Shown here: positions 53,191 to 64,000 of the stretch, piece after piece
Position numbering within the stretch: the stretch's first letter is position 1
How the letters are laid out: each line of letters opens with the position of its first letter
NCBI RefSeq assembly: GCF_033568475.1
Contig: NC_133120.1
Span: 87,810,151-87,874,150 of the forward strand
Origin: Henckelia pumila
Taxonomy: Eukaryota > Streptophyta > Magnoliopsida > Lamiales > Gesneriaceae
Length of the DNA stretch: 64,000 nucleotides
Direction: 5' to 3'
Made by a program: the position numbers and the translations under genes
The notes under the pieces: generated by a model
What the model saw: only the letters and a program-made list of their open reading frames with translations
What the model was told of the DNA's origin: nothing
Database searches by the model: none

Positions 53191-55020
53191 TTAATTTATA
53201 TTCCCCATGCTTTCTGAGGCATGTTTGGATGACTCACAGTCATTTTCTGGATCACTTAGGATCTCCTTTGTTATTCCGTTACTACGGATAGTATAGTTTG
53301 GATGAAGTTCTCTGGTTAATGCGTCGGGTAATGAATTATCCGTTCCTTTGACATGTTGGATCTCGAACTGATAATGGTTCAATTTCAATTGCCATCTAAT
53401 TAGCCTTGTTGCATTTCTTGATATTTTTCTTGTCTTGAAATATGTTAAATTCATATTATCTGTTCTTACTAAAAACGGTTTAGAAATAAGATAAATTTCA
53501 TAAGTTCTAATTGTGAATTTTAAAGCTAATAATTCTTTTTCATTCGAATGATAATTTAATTGTGCATCTTGAAAAGTTCCTGATGTATAGTTGCATAATT
53601 CTTCATTATTTCTAGTAGCTGTTTTAGTAAGTTCTTCTAAATTTCTTTCTCCAGTATAAGCTTTTAAACATGCTCCCTAGTATTCATCTGAAGCGTCTGT
53701 TTCAATTATTATTATATCTTTATTTGAAAGAAAATATAATTCAGGAAGATTACTAATTATTTTCTTTTTAATAGTGTCTATGTAATTAGTATCTTCTTTC
53801 GACCATTTCCACTTATAGTCCTGTTTAAGTTTTACCTGAAGAGGTTTTTTGATTTCTGCAAGTTTCTTAATGTAATTTTCAGAATAAGTTAATAATCCTA
53901 AAAATCTTCTTAATTGATCTTTATCCTTGATTTCACTAGGAAAATCATGAATTTTCTTAAGTATATGCGGTTGTAAACAATGTTTTCCATCTTCTATTTG
54001 TAATCCTAAATAATTTATTTTTGTTTTGAATAATTGTGCTTTCTTTTCAGGAAGTATAATTCCATCTTTATGACAAATATCTAAAACTGTCATGAGATCT
54101 TTATAATGTTGATCTAGTGTTTTTGAATAAATTAATATGTCATCTATATAAACACAACAAAAATCTATATATGATTTAAAAGATTCATCCATATATCTTT
54201 GAAAGATACCTGGTGCTTGTTTAAGTCCGAAAGGTAATACAGTCCATTGATATTGTCCTTTTGAACAACTGAATGCTGTAAGTAATTGTGTTTGCAGTTC
54301 TAGTTGAATTTGCCAGAATCCTAATTTACAATCTAAACTGGAAAAATATTTCATTTCTCCTATATAAGATAGTAAATCATTCTTATTTGGGATATAATAT
54401 TCATCCATAATTGTTGCTTTATTCATCTTTCGATAATCAATTACCATTATTTTCTTATCAGTATCTTTCTTACTGACATAAAAGGCTGGTGAAGAGTGTG
54501 GACTTTTACTAGGGATGATTATCTTAAGTTTTAATAATTCTTGAACTTCTTTTTCAAATATTTTTACATCATCCATGTTACATCTTCTTGGTGCTTCACG
54601 GATTGTGATATTAGGGTCTTTGAGTTTTATTGAAGCAATGAATTGTTTTCTTTTCTTAATTTTGTCCTGAGGATTTTCAGAACATATATCATGAAATTTC
54701 CTCATGATTTTTTTTTCAGGATTAATCGTTAAAATATTTTCTATTTTTAGTTTTATTGGGTTTGTATTTCGTTTATGAAAATTCTTTGTAAATCCTTCAT
54801 TTCCTACGCGAAATGCTGTTCGTATTTTGGGAATGTAAATCATTGATGATCCTTTGTTTAAAGTTATGTGATCTTCAAATTGTGTAAAGGGAAGATATTC
54901 TCTTAAAAAGTTATTTTCTATTATAATGTCCATTCCTGATTCTATTTGATATATAATGGGTATTACAAATTTTGTTTCTTCTATTTTTATTTTTAATTTT
55001 TCTGCTACTGTATTAAGCAT
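53191..55020 (-). pseudogene. Pararetrovirus reverse transcriptase and RNase H, one in-frame stop
   Basis: Frame 55020-53677 (447 codons) covers the end of protease and all RT motifs: IPSKSPHSSPAFYV, VIDYRKMN, FSSLDCKLGFWQI, LPFGLKQAPGIFQ and the catalytic [10 protein letters not shown]. RNase H begins at ETDASDE. TAG at 53677 stops it. The same frame continues through the rest of RNase H (HVKGTDNSLPDALTREL) to 53191. RT and RNase H would copy the pregenomic RNA into DNA. The stop falls inside RNase H, next to its first catalytic Asp. Confidence 0.85.
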
Positions 55021-55040
55021 GATTATTGATCATCTCCTAT

Positions 55041-55223
55041 TCAAACTTTTAATCTTTTATCATATTTCTTCCAATAATGATTTGGAAGTATATGCTTGCT
55101 TCCTAAACACATACTTGCTCTTGTATCAATATAAGCATGTATATGATATGGTTTATGTTCTTTGATTTTAATTTGAATTTTTATATATATAATATTTGGA
55201 TTAGTTTTGTTTTTATTATCCAT
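55041..55223 (-). pseudogene. Pararetrovirus protease N-terminal part, altered catalytic motif
   Basis: A 60-codon frame in a different phase from RT contains YIDTRASMCLGSKHILP. The retroviral-type aspartic protease normally has Asp-Thr-Gly (or Asp-Ser-Gly) here; this copy has Asp-Thr-Arg. The frame ends at 55041, and RT reading is open from 55020 in another phase, so a frameshift separates them. Confidence 0.7.
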
Positions 55224-55446
55224 TCTCTCTTTTTTTTTAAGAGATAAGGGTAAAATTGGTATTTAGAAACAAAAGTTTTTTTTTCAGGAAGTTAAAAGTA
55301 AATTTTATTTATATAAAAATTTATAAATAAGTTATAAAGTATTTTAGAGAGTAATTAACAATTAACACTTAAAAAAACCTCTCCGCGATATCCTCAGTTC
55401 ATCGTCCCTAATTTTTTGCCCTTTTTTCCTGCCAAAGCAATAACAT

Positions 55447-55805
55447 GAGGTATTATCTTGTTTAGTTGGCTGATTTTCTTTGCAGATCTCTTATTTTGTT
55501 GGAATTTTCATAAAGAAGAAAGATGTTGATATCCGTTTCCACAATTGTTTTGGATTTGATCTCGTATAATGTGTATGTGTGTTCGGTTGGTTGTGTTTGT
55601 GAACCGAGGCTTATTTTTATTGAAAAATCGAGGTATTCTCTTGATTTTCTTTTCGGATCTCTTCTGGAATTTGATTAAAGAATACAGATGCCGATATCCC
55701 TTTGCTACAATTGCTTTATATTTGATGTCGTACGGTGTGTATGTGTTTTTGGATGATTGGTGGTGTTCGTAAACTGAGGCTTATTTTTCTTGAAAAATCG
55801 ATTGA
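55447..55805 (+). repeat. Divergent tandem duplication, about 180 bp x 2, upstream of the cystatin-like gene
   Basis: GAGGTATTATCTTG (55447) and GAGGTATTCTCTTG (about 55629) start two copies. Both hold GATATCC, TTTGAT.TCGTA, GTGTGTATGTG and end CTGAGGCTTATTTTT.TTGAAAAATCGA. The block lies in the 5' untranslated or first-intron region of the gene. Confidence 0.75.
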
Positions 55806-55864
55806 TGATGGACTAGGATTTCCTTATTGTGTTGTATTTTCATCTGATTTGGTGTCCATGTAAA

Positions 55865-57465
55865 ATGTGCAGCGATGATATAGAGTTGAGCGACACAGAG
55901 CTTCCCGATTCAGATCAATATGAATCTTACAGCGACGTCGAAAGCGAGACTGACTTCATTGTCGAACCCAGTGAATCCCCACCTTCCATTGACTTGAAGT
56001 CTCCTGCGATTGAACAGTATTATAGCGACTCATTGCCAACTTTTCGTCATGTACGCAAATTTTGTTCCCATATGGTCCATGTGATTGCATCACCGATGCT
56101 TCTCTGCAAATTTCTTGATACCATAATATTATTTTTAACCTCATCTAACGGCATTCAACTCATGAATTGGTGGATCTGACATTTGAGTCGTTGTGCCATG
56201 CTAGCATACTTTATTCATGTCGAATAGTGATTACCTAGAAACTAAAGTTTGATTAAACTTGTTGACAGTTGTGTGATTTATGTATGAAGATTCCTGATGA
56301 TGGAAGCATCGGTGGATCAGTCACACTTACAAATGCGGATAAACATGATCGTCTGAAAGTTTCAGCAGAATTAGTTTTGAAATTTTACAATGACACAAAA
56401 GTTAGATAAGTTATTTGATGTATACAGCTCTGATTATTATTATTGTAATTGTTATTCTTTTCTAGCTTAGCATTGTGTCTTGCATTCTTTCCTACTGGTT
56501 ACAGTTGAAGAATTTCAAGCTTGTGAAGCTTTGCAAGTTCAACATTGCAAGTATACATTACGGGCTCACTTTCAGGGCTCGTGAAGATGGAAGCGAGGAG
56601 TGTCCTCTTTTTCGAGGTGTTGTTCGTTGTGTGGGTGGGCAAAAGCCGGTGTTTTGTGAAATCAAGGTGCCATTCTTCACCGTGTTGATCTCGATAATCT
56701 TTTATCATATGTTTTCTGGAGTTGGGCGAGGAATAATTTATGAATTTAGAGGAGATTCTAAGTCTGCGATTGTGAATAAGATTCTAAGAAACACAATTGC
56801 ATCCCCAAAAGTTAAAAAAATGTTCTTAGTCTTTCTTCCTTCTTGGCAGAAAAGTTTTAGCACTTGGTTTTGATTTTTTTTAGGAGGATGATGAAGTCAC
56901 ACTTCTGCCTGGTGACGATGATTATGCTAGTTCAGAATCATGTGACATCAAAGATAGCCCCTCCTGCATATGGTATTATATCTCCACTAGTCATATTTAA
57001 CTGTTTCCGCTTGTAAGTTTTGTTAAGTTAATAATTGTGCATTTTTTGACGTAAAGGCATCTGATTAGATGATATTCATCACTATTGACGTGGTAATCCT
57101 GAAATGTTACACTATTTTGCCAAATTAAGTATCGAGGACAGTATTGTGATGATTTGACGTTGATAGTTCGACTCTTGTGATTCCTTGCCTCATCGAGACT
57201 ATGTTCAATGTTTTGTGAGAATTTTCTTGCTATGCATGTTTTGTTGTTATTATTATTATTTTTATTTAGTTAAATCATATGGTGTGTCTTTGATTAATTG
57301 TCCGATCCTTTTCAGACGAGATATGTTGTATAATTTGGAGGCTTTCTTCATGCTTATAATGTATTTTTCTTATGGATATTATTTTTCAAATTTTAACGCA
57401 GCAAAAATGATCCTGGATATGGCTCAATTGCTGGTTCTAATGTTTCTGAGGGAAGTTTGAAATAA
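55865..57465 (+). CDS. Cystatin/monellin-like small plant protein, 5 exons, 210 residues
   Basis: Exons by GT-AG and continuous frame: 55865-56050, 56269-56400, 56505-56666, 56884-56972, 57402-57465. The start is the ATG at 55865 (MCSDDIELSD); a further upstream exon is possible. Residues 1-62 are acidic, with Ser/Asp/Glu patches (SDVESETDF). Exon 2 gives LCDLCMKIPDDGSIGG. Exon 3 has KLVKLCKFNIASIHYGLTFRARE, like the beta strand of plant cystatin-related proteins (V.VVKA....AG..YYITFEA), and the tail is acidic again. The QVVAG inhibitory loop is not present, so protease inhibition is unlikely. It resembles plant UPF0725/cystatin-related proteins of unknown role. The whole gene sits directly beside the viral relic. 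Confidence 0.62.
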
Positions 57466-57548
57466 AGAAACTACCAACCTTGTGCAAAACAATCTCCGGA
57501 GTCTGGAGGAGAGTTATGTTTTATATTTAATGTTACTGTCTAAAGTTT

Positions 57549-57775
57549 CTAATTTAATATTTACGCCCCACTAGAATGGTCTATCTCCTAGTATGTTTAG
57601 TGGCAGTAAATAATTATGGACTAAACAATTGTGTGTTGAATGCGCCATCATTAGTGAGGTTCTAATTTAATATTTAACCCCACTAAAATGGTCCATCTCC
57701 TAGTATGTTTAATGGCATTAAATAATAATGAACCACAATTTTGTGTGGAATGTGTATCCATTAGTGAGGTTCGGA
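57549..57775 (+). repeat. 110-bp tandem duplication downstream of the cystatin-like gene
   Basis: TCTAATTTAATATTTACGCC (57549) and TCTAATTTAATATTTAACCC (57660) start two similar units that share ATGGTC.ATCTCCTAGTATG and CATTAGTGAGGTTC. Period about 110 bp. Confidence 0.8.
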
Positions 57776-58479
57776 ATAACATGAAAAAATTTAATATTGA
57801 CATGGCATCTCATTAATAAACTGTAGTCAGATAACAGATAAGAAATTAAAGAGGGGAATCTCTGGTTTGTTTAGTCTCTCGAATAATTAGATGCAAACAT
57901 ATTTCTCGGTTTAGTCATGATAGTCATCCATCACCTCAAAATAAGCAAAGTTTTTGTACATGAATTGGATTTGTGGATTACTTGAGCCGAGACATAATCT
58001 AAAATATTTAGTTTGCACTCCAATACAAACAAATTAAAACGGAATTTTCAAGAATTAATGAGAAATAACAAAGAATCTTGGAAGCGAGAAATACTCAAAA
58101 GCTGAGAAAATCAATAATACTACCAGGTGTCGAATACAAAACTCATGCCTATTCCCATCCTATTCCCAGTAATAGATTCAAGAAATATATAATGTAAACA
58201 TATATAAATATATTGTATATAGTATTTTATTTATTTATTTATCGAGCTCGTGATTGAGAATAACAAGAGAACATTCAGCACCAAAAAAGATGTTTTACAA
58301 CAAATATCATAATTGAAAAAAAAAAAAAAAACTGACAGCAAAAAAAATTATTTTCAAATAAATACAAGTGATGGGACAAGATATATATATGGAAAATTTG
58401 CAGGAGTTGCCTAAAATTACGATCCTCCCAACTCCCTCAGCTGCCAAGACAATTGAAACTGGTTTTCTCGAGAAATAGA
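57776..58479. other. Intergenic region between convergent genes
   Basis: AT-rich, no frame. It should hold the 3' ends of both genes. A long A-run at about 58317-58331 and TTTATTTATTTA at about 58225 are present; no poly(A) site can be fixed. Confidence 0.6.
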
Positions 58480-61400
58480 TCATTTTACATGTACTTGAAA
58501 CGCTTTATTTTCATTGAGATCATCTACTTTCAAACGATTTTTTACCCCGAGCAACTTGTTCAGTGCACCAACATAGGCTCGAACACTAGAGATCACGATA
58601 TCCATATCTGCTCCAGTTCCACTATCAACAGACATCACAAATGAAATGACTCTTTACGAACACTAGAGATCACGATATCCATATCCATAAGCTCGAACAC
58701 ATTATGATCGTTGTGATTATTGAACTTAAAAACAAGTTGAATGAAATTTTGCCTTATACCTGAATGCACGGTTAACAGTTTGTCCAGTCAAAGCATGGGT
58801 TGCAGGTACACTATCTACTCCTCGAATTAGAACCCTTGTTGTTGCGATAGCATCAATACCTTCTGTGACTGAATTCATGGAATACTCTAGAAGTTTGACA
58901 GGAACCTAGAAATAGAAGAAAGGAGTGATAAATAACATTTCAGATCTTACAAAGAACTGTGTTGAACAAGAATACAACTTAAAAACACCCATACCTTAAT
59001 TCCCATTGGCAGATAATATCAAGTACAGTGACAGTAAAAATGATTAGATGTCACGTTTTGGATGAAACATTACCATTTAAAATTTTACTAGGCATACAAC
59101 ATGTTAATCTACCAAGTGCGTTAGTGTGGGAATAATAATACAGAGCCCAGCAGAAAGACAGACCTTCACTATGAGATCAATGGCCTTATAAGCTGCATCA
59201 ACAGGTCCAGTCCCAACTGAACAAGCAATGTGCACAGTTCCGCTAGCATCAATGAGTTTAACCGTTGCAGTTGAAAGGCCGAGGCTACCACATGTAACCT
59301 ATTCACGAGGGACATTCAGAACAAATTGACTGAACTATTCTATGAAAGCAAACTGCAGTTGAATGAAACTAGTTGCTGAACCTGTACATCTTCGAACTTC
59401 CAAATCACTAGTGGTTGGAAAACTTCATCGGAAACTAGAGCAATTAGGTCATCGTCGGTGATACTCTGGAAAAGTTCACTCCCATGAATACAGGAAGGCC
59501 AACAACAAAGATAACAGGCCAATTCCATACATCAAGAATGGTCTCAAAAGGTGAATAATGCTTGCCCTAAGCATGTTTTCACTTTTATGCTTCGTCAACA
59601 GTTGAATTAAGAATGAATTATCTATTCTAATAAAATTTTATAGAAATAAGTAGCTCCTTCAGTATCAGAGAATTTCATGTACCTTTTTATTTCCAGCAAC
59701 AGATTTGAAACGTGAGAATAGATCATCAAGTTCCTTGCCATCAATATCATATCCAAGCTGCAATCACATTCATAAAAGACAAGATGGTAGACAATATCAA
59801 TAACTACACAAACTCTATTGATCAACGTTAAGTAAGCTCAAATTTGCAATTTACCTCCAACATTTTGGCTTTTAAAGCATGGCGTCCACTGTTCAAAGAA
59901 TTATGAGAACAAAGAATATTACAAAAGTTTCTCCCTCGATATAAAAAAGTCCACAATGTAATGATTGTTTCCTTGACAGAAGTTGCATCAGTAAACTCAT
60001 ACATATGAAAAGTACTCGTACAAAGGAGTAAGAACAACAAATTTCACATTCAGATAAAGGAAGATGGACAGATGACCTAATTTCTGGACAGTTACTCTTT
60101 ACTCCTGAAAAAACGAATGTCAAATGCTGCAGACGAGCAAAAATGTCTAAAAGTTGAACTTATGATATGAAACCGTCACTGATGAAATAACTTGTTTTAT
60201 CCAGAAGTAAAATAGAAAAGGAGCCAACACCGAGAAACCCACTAATCCATCCTCTGCCTACACATCTTCATTTTATTTTATTACAAAAAGCTGTCAGAAT
60301 ATGTTGCAAACTTGCAGTTCAACTATCCACAACTTTTCTATGCTGCCCGTGAAATACACCAAGAACACTCAATATCAATGGGTCATATGAGCTCATATGG
60401 ATTCACAGCCATCTCATGTGTGTTGCATACAATCCAAAGGCAGTTATCTCACAAGCTGAGCCTTACCAGGTGAAACACAAGATTACCCCATGTTTTTGGT
60501 AAGTTTTTTTTTATCAATGAAATGAAAACTACAGTTAGAAATCTTAAAGACCAAATTCGCGTACGAAAACCTGTTTCAAATCCACAATCAATGATTGTTT
60601 TCATAATGGGAACGGTGATGGAACCGGTCTATCTTGAAAAAATGGTTCAACCGATCAGACCGTTTTAACCAAACGGTCGAACCGGAAAACAGTTTATATA
60701 ATATAATATAATATAATTAATAATATATTTTAAAACTTAAAAGTTGTATATAAGTTGACAAAAAAAATATATTTATCCTAGTTTGAAAAATAAATAACGA
60801 TATAAATATATTCGAAATATTAATTATAGCTATATATATTTTTAAAATTAAATAAATTAATCAAAAAAACTTTAATAATAACAAAATAATATTTTTAACG
60901 ATGTACAAATTACAATTAATCATTTATTATATATATTAATTATTAATTAAAGTTTTAAATTAAAAAAAACTAAATTAAAAAAAAATAACAAAATTCGAAA
61001 ACCCGTTGAACCGGTTCTTTGGCCGGTTCATGGGGCCATTCTTGGCCAGTTCGACCGCTTTAGACCAGTTCCAAAAGGTTCGGTCATTAAAACAATTTTT
61101 GGGAGTGTTCCGGACTGGACTAGTGACCATTTCCGATCGATCCGGCCGATCCGGTTCGGTTTTGAAAACATTGTTTACAATATAACAAGCCAAAGCACAA
61201 CCTGAAGGACCTGCTGACTAGGCATGTCAATTGGGGACGCACCGCCTCGGCCAGCCATCAGGCGGGGCAGGGTGGGCCGACCCGAATTGACGGCGGGTTG
61301 GGAATACCCCCGCAGCGGCCAACCCGCCAAAAAATAAAAAATTCAAAATTTTTTTAAAAATATGAAAAATAAATTTTAAAAACATACATAAACAATTATA

Positions 61401-63893
61401 AATGATATACATATTTAAAAACTCATAAAAATAAATAATATAAATTTTAAAATTAATCAATTAAACATAAATTATTTTGAGCTTATAATCATACATAAAA
61501 CATTGTAAACATATAAATTGTTCAAAAAATATCAATCACACCTAAAATATTAATTATAATATAAATTTTAAATTAAAAATAATAATAAAAAAAAATTTGG
61601 CGGGCCGGCCCGCCCCGGCACGCGCCCCAAACTGTTTAGGCCCGCCTATAATCGAGATGTCAATTCTTCAACCCAATCCATCATTTTTTAATGGCGTAGC
61701 GGGTTCGCCCGGCAGGCTCGAATTAACATCTCTACTGTTGACTGAATCATAATCTTTCATGACGAGTTTGGTGTGTTGGTTTGACCAACATTTAAATGTC
61801 GCAATACTAATAAAGCAAAAAACTTGAAATAAATAAATAAACAAGAAAGAAAAGAAACCATATCGAGCTTTCCATCATACCTGAGTTTTCCAAGCACTAT
61901 ACCAGATTCATTAGAGCGGAGAAGTCCAATATCTTCAGGAGACATAATTTCATATGTATTTCTATTTTTAAGCATTCCATCCTAAAATTTTTTTTTTGTA
62001 CAAAACTGTTATAAAGAGGATTTTGAACAATGAATTGCAACAAATGGACGGGTTTCAGCTCGCATGAACTACAAAATAGAAATGACCATATTGCTAATGC
62101 TCAGGAAAGGAATTCAATGCGTGCCAGGAATAAGAAAATGTACAAAAGGAAAACAGATTGATACATGATTTCATGAATAGTGTGTCTAAAATTAAGGACT
62201 CCCTTAAAAATAAAAGTTGTCCTTCACTAAAATAAAAGTTACTGAACATTTTACCGAGTCAAACTAAAACGAAGAAGCATGACTTCATAAAACTGAGTAA
62301 TTTTCTGTGGCGTTCCAACACCAACCTGATGGATGCCACTTTCATGAGCAAAAGCATTAGCTCCAACAATTGCTTTGTGAGGTTGAACACGCAGCCCACT
62401 ATATTCTTCTACCTGTGAATACAGTGTGACACAAACTGACAAACAGAAGAAATAAACTAAAAACTCGATAACCTTAAAAGAAGCTGAGGACAGCATACCA
62501 TCTTACTCGCCATGACAATATGCTGAGTATTAATCCCCGTATAAAGACCGCCCAATCCTTGCTCCCCACGGCACTTCAAGATCATTACAACCTGCAGGAA
62601 ATCAAAAGAGTTCAGAAAAATTGTTGCCCCCCATCTTACAATTTATGCATAAACTCAAACTGATGTACAAAATTGTAGATAGCAGTATGGGAAAGAACAG
62701 GTAAATACTAATAAAAGGTTTCTCCACTTTAAATAAAAAAAAGACAGGTTTTCAAAGGTTAAACCGAGCATAAGATTTATAGATAGAAGAGGACGCACCT
62801 CCTCTAATGAAGCATTACCAGCCCTTTCGCCGATTCCATTAACAGTGACCTCAACTTGCCTTGCACCAGCACGTGCCCCCTGTTGTAAGATAAGCTTCCA
62901 CTTAAATGCCGAATGAATTTGGGAGTACAAATCATTCGATACGGGGCCAGAAACTTCATACCTCTAGGGTGTTAGCCGTTGAAAGTCCAAGGTCATTCTG
63001 ACAGTGTGTCGAAATTATTACATTTTCAATTCCAGGGGTACTGGCTTTTATATCAGCGATCAATTGCCCAAATTCGGAAGGCAAATTGTAGCCTACTGTA
63101 TCAGGAATGTTAAGGGTTGTCGCTCCCGCCTTGATAACTTCTCCCAGAATCTGATAAAGAAACTCCCTTTCTGATCTGTAAAAAAAACAAAAAATTTAGA
63201 ATTGTAAAAAAAAAAATCAAACTATAAATCCTAATAATTAAAGTTGAAAAACCTTCCAGCATCCTCAGGACTGAATTCGACATCATTACATCCCAAACTT
63301 CTGGCATAAGCGACCATACTCCTAGCTTTTTCAATAACCTGTTCTGGCGTCATTTTCAACTTGTGTGTCATGTGAATCTCACTGGTAGCAATAAAAGTGT
63401 GAATCCTAGGCTTCTTCGCATATTTCACGGCTTCCCACGACTTCTCAATGTCCCTCTTGTTACACCTCGCCAAGCCACATATAACCGGCACGTGATCGGA
63501 ACCATCGGCGTTCCCAACCTCGAGGGCAATTTTTTTAACGGCCTCGAAATCCGCCTCGGAAGAGGCTGGGAATCCAGCTTCGATGATGTCGACACCGAGC
63601 CTCGCAAGCTGGCGCGCTATGTCAAGCTTCTCCTCGGTGGTCATGGTGGCGCCGGGGGACTGCTCGCCGTCGCGGAGGGTGGTGTCGAACACGCGCACAT
63701 ACTTGGGGTCCGAAATGCGATTGGGCACGTACTCGGGGCGGCCGAGAGAGCAGCGAATGACGGCGGCAGCGGAAGCATTCCTGTGTTTACAGAAGTAGAA
63801 GGAATGGAAAGGGATTGCGGTTTTAGGGATTGCATGCGTTATTCGTGACGGCCTGCAAATGGAAGAAGAAGAAGAAGAAGCAGCAGCAGCCAT
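58480..63893 (-). CDS. IPMS: 2-isopropylmalate synthase, chloroplast, 12 exons, 610 residues
   Basis: First step of leucine synthesis: condenses acetyl-CoA with 2-oxoisovalerate in the plastid. Exons, all GT-AG and in phase: 63253-63893, 62962-63175, 62799-62879, 62499-62591, 62326-62412, 61881-61981, 59855-59888, 59683-59757, 59382-59465, 59164-59298, 58760-58905, 58480-58621. Residues 1 to about 48 form a Ser/Ala-rich transit peptide. The TIM-barrel domain shows [13 protein letters not shown] (69-81; Arg74 and Asp75 at the active site) and [11 protein letters not shown] (His271). HESGIHQDG spans exons 5-6. The C-terminal LeuA regulatory domain (about 470-605; [28 protein letters not shown]) is complete, so leucine feedback is expected. 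It also marks the gene as IPMS rather than a methylthioalkylmalate synthase. Length is normal for plants. No stop or broken splice site was seen. Confidence 0.95.
58657..58685 (-). repeat. 29-bp perfect copy of exon 12 inside intron 11 of IPMS
   Basis: CGAACACTAGAGATCACGAT plus the next 9 bases at 58657-58685 repeat 58580-58608 of exon 12 exactly, 77 bases away, in direct orientation. A further CTCGAACAC follows near 58691. Confidence 0.93.
60590..61180. mobile_element. MITE-like element with CCGGTT-rich ends in IPMS intron 6
   Basis: Both ends carry complementary sequence: TTGTTTTCATAATGGGAACGG at the left and, inverted, ATGTTTTCAAAACCGAACCGG at the right. Between them is an AT-rich core. 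GAACCGG/CCGGTTC words are repeated at both ends. The size is about 0.6 kb with no coding capacity. ACAAT flanks both ends, but the exact target duplication is unclear. Confidence 0.6.
61219..61734. mobile_element. hAT-type MITE in IPMS intron 6
   Basis: The left end TAGGCATGTCAATT and the inverted right end TAGAGATGTTAATT form terminal inverted repeats. 8-bp near-duplications flank it: CTGCTGAC (61211-61218) and CTGTTGAC (61735-61742). An 8-bp duplication and TAG ends fit the hAT superfamily. GC-rich GGCGGG/CCCGCC blocks lie inside both ends, around an AT-rich core. The frame at 61227-61460 is not a gene. Confidence 0.7.
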
Positions 63894-64000
63894 TGATTTT
63901 TCTGAGCCTGTTGTATTACATTTTTCTTATATATATATATAATATAATAATATAAATAAATAATTGAAAACCCTAGAGTAGAGATTCTAAATTTTTGAGT
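63894..64000 (-). promoter_or_regulatory. 5' flank of IPMS
   Basis: Only about 107 bases remain. A (TA)n run at about 63929-63952 could serve as TATA box, which would leave a very short leader before the ATG at 63893. The rest of the promoter lies outside the window. Confidence 0.3.

Larger units (their letters stand above)
47720..55370 (-). mobile_element. Endogenous pararetrovirus (Caulimoviridae), one permuted genome copy, degraded
   Basis: Read on the minus strand from 55223 down: protease, RT-RNase H, transactivator-like ORF, TATA box, leader, tRNA-Met primer site, small ORFs, movement protein, virion-associated-like protein, coat protein. The circular viral order has been opened between coat protein and protease. 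Separate movement, coat and RT genes plus a transactivator ORF resemble Caulimovirus/Soymovirus-type organisation. There are no LTRs or viral integrase, as expected of non-programmed integration. In-frame stops in coat protein, RT and the transactivator, and a frame change after protease, show it is a relic as it stands. End points are approximate. Confidence 0.88.

Noticed and set aside
47720..55370. A replication-competent virus in the genome
   Set aside because: In-frame stops in coat protein, RT and transactivator, a frameshift after protease and a changed protease motif make this copy a relic.

Overview
This is a 64 kb piece of a plant nuclear genome. The evidence is introns of plant type, a chloroplast-targeted leucine-biosynthesis gene, and dense plant LTR retrotransposons, hAT elements, MITEs and an endogenous pararetrovirus. 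The repeat families and a TGAGACGGTCTCA-type MITE suggest a eudicot, perhaps an asterid of the Lamiales, but that is recall and weak.

Left part (1-5977): a decayed, non-coding minus-strand LTR element with a 2.5 kb LTR that carries three regularly spaced hairpins. A 43 bp LTR relic in the opposite orientation adjoins it.

Centre (6199-38394): one nested retrotransposon stack. The outer host is a non-autonomous TAT/Retand-like Ty3 element with a TSD of GTGTT. Its 0.62 kb LTRs lie 31 kb apart because three elements landed inside it: a Sirevirus-type Ty1/copia (6937-18435, TSD CCCCA), a hAT transposon (18662-24425, TSD CTGCATAG) and a Tekay-type chromovirus (26850-36909, TSD CTCAA). With these removed, the host is about 4.9 kb and holds no recognisable gag-pol, but it has two minisatellite arrays before its 3' LTR. 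The Sirevirus has a broken pol but an intact long ORF3 with what looks like its own promoter. The Tekay element has an intact pol and a probable intron between gag and protease.

38400-47700: gene-poor. It has a copia solo LTR (39624-41631, TSD CAAAG), a Tekay-like solo LTR (42202-45791, TSD GCAAA) with another LTR nested in it, and scraps of an older Ty3 pol.

47.8-55.3 kb: a single, permuted, minus-strand genome copy of a caulimovirid (endogenous pararetrovirus). Protease, RT-RNase H, transactivator-like ORF, TATA box, leader, tRNA-Met primer site, small ORFs, movement protein, virion-associated-like protein and coat protein are all recognisable. Several stops and frame changes break it.

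Right part: two host genes pointing toward each other. One is a small plus-strand gene for a 210-residue cystatin/monellin-like protein (55865-57465). The other is a complete 12-exon minus-strand gene for 2-isopropylmalate synthase (58480-63893, 610 residues), whose 2 kb intron 6 holds two MITE-like elements. All splice sites and counts were read by eye; no alignment or database search was run.
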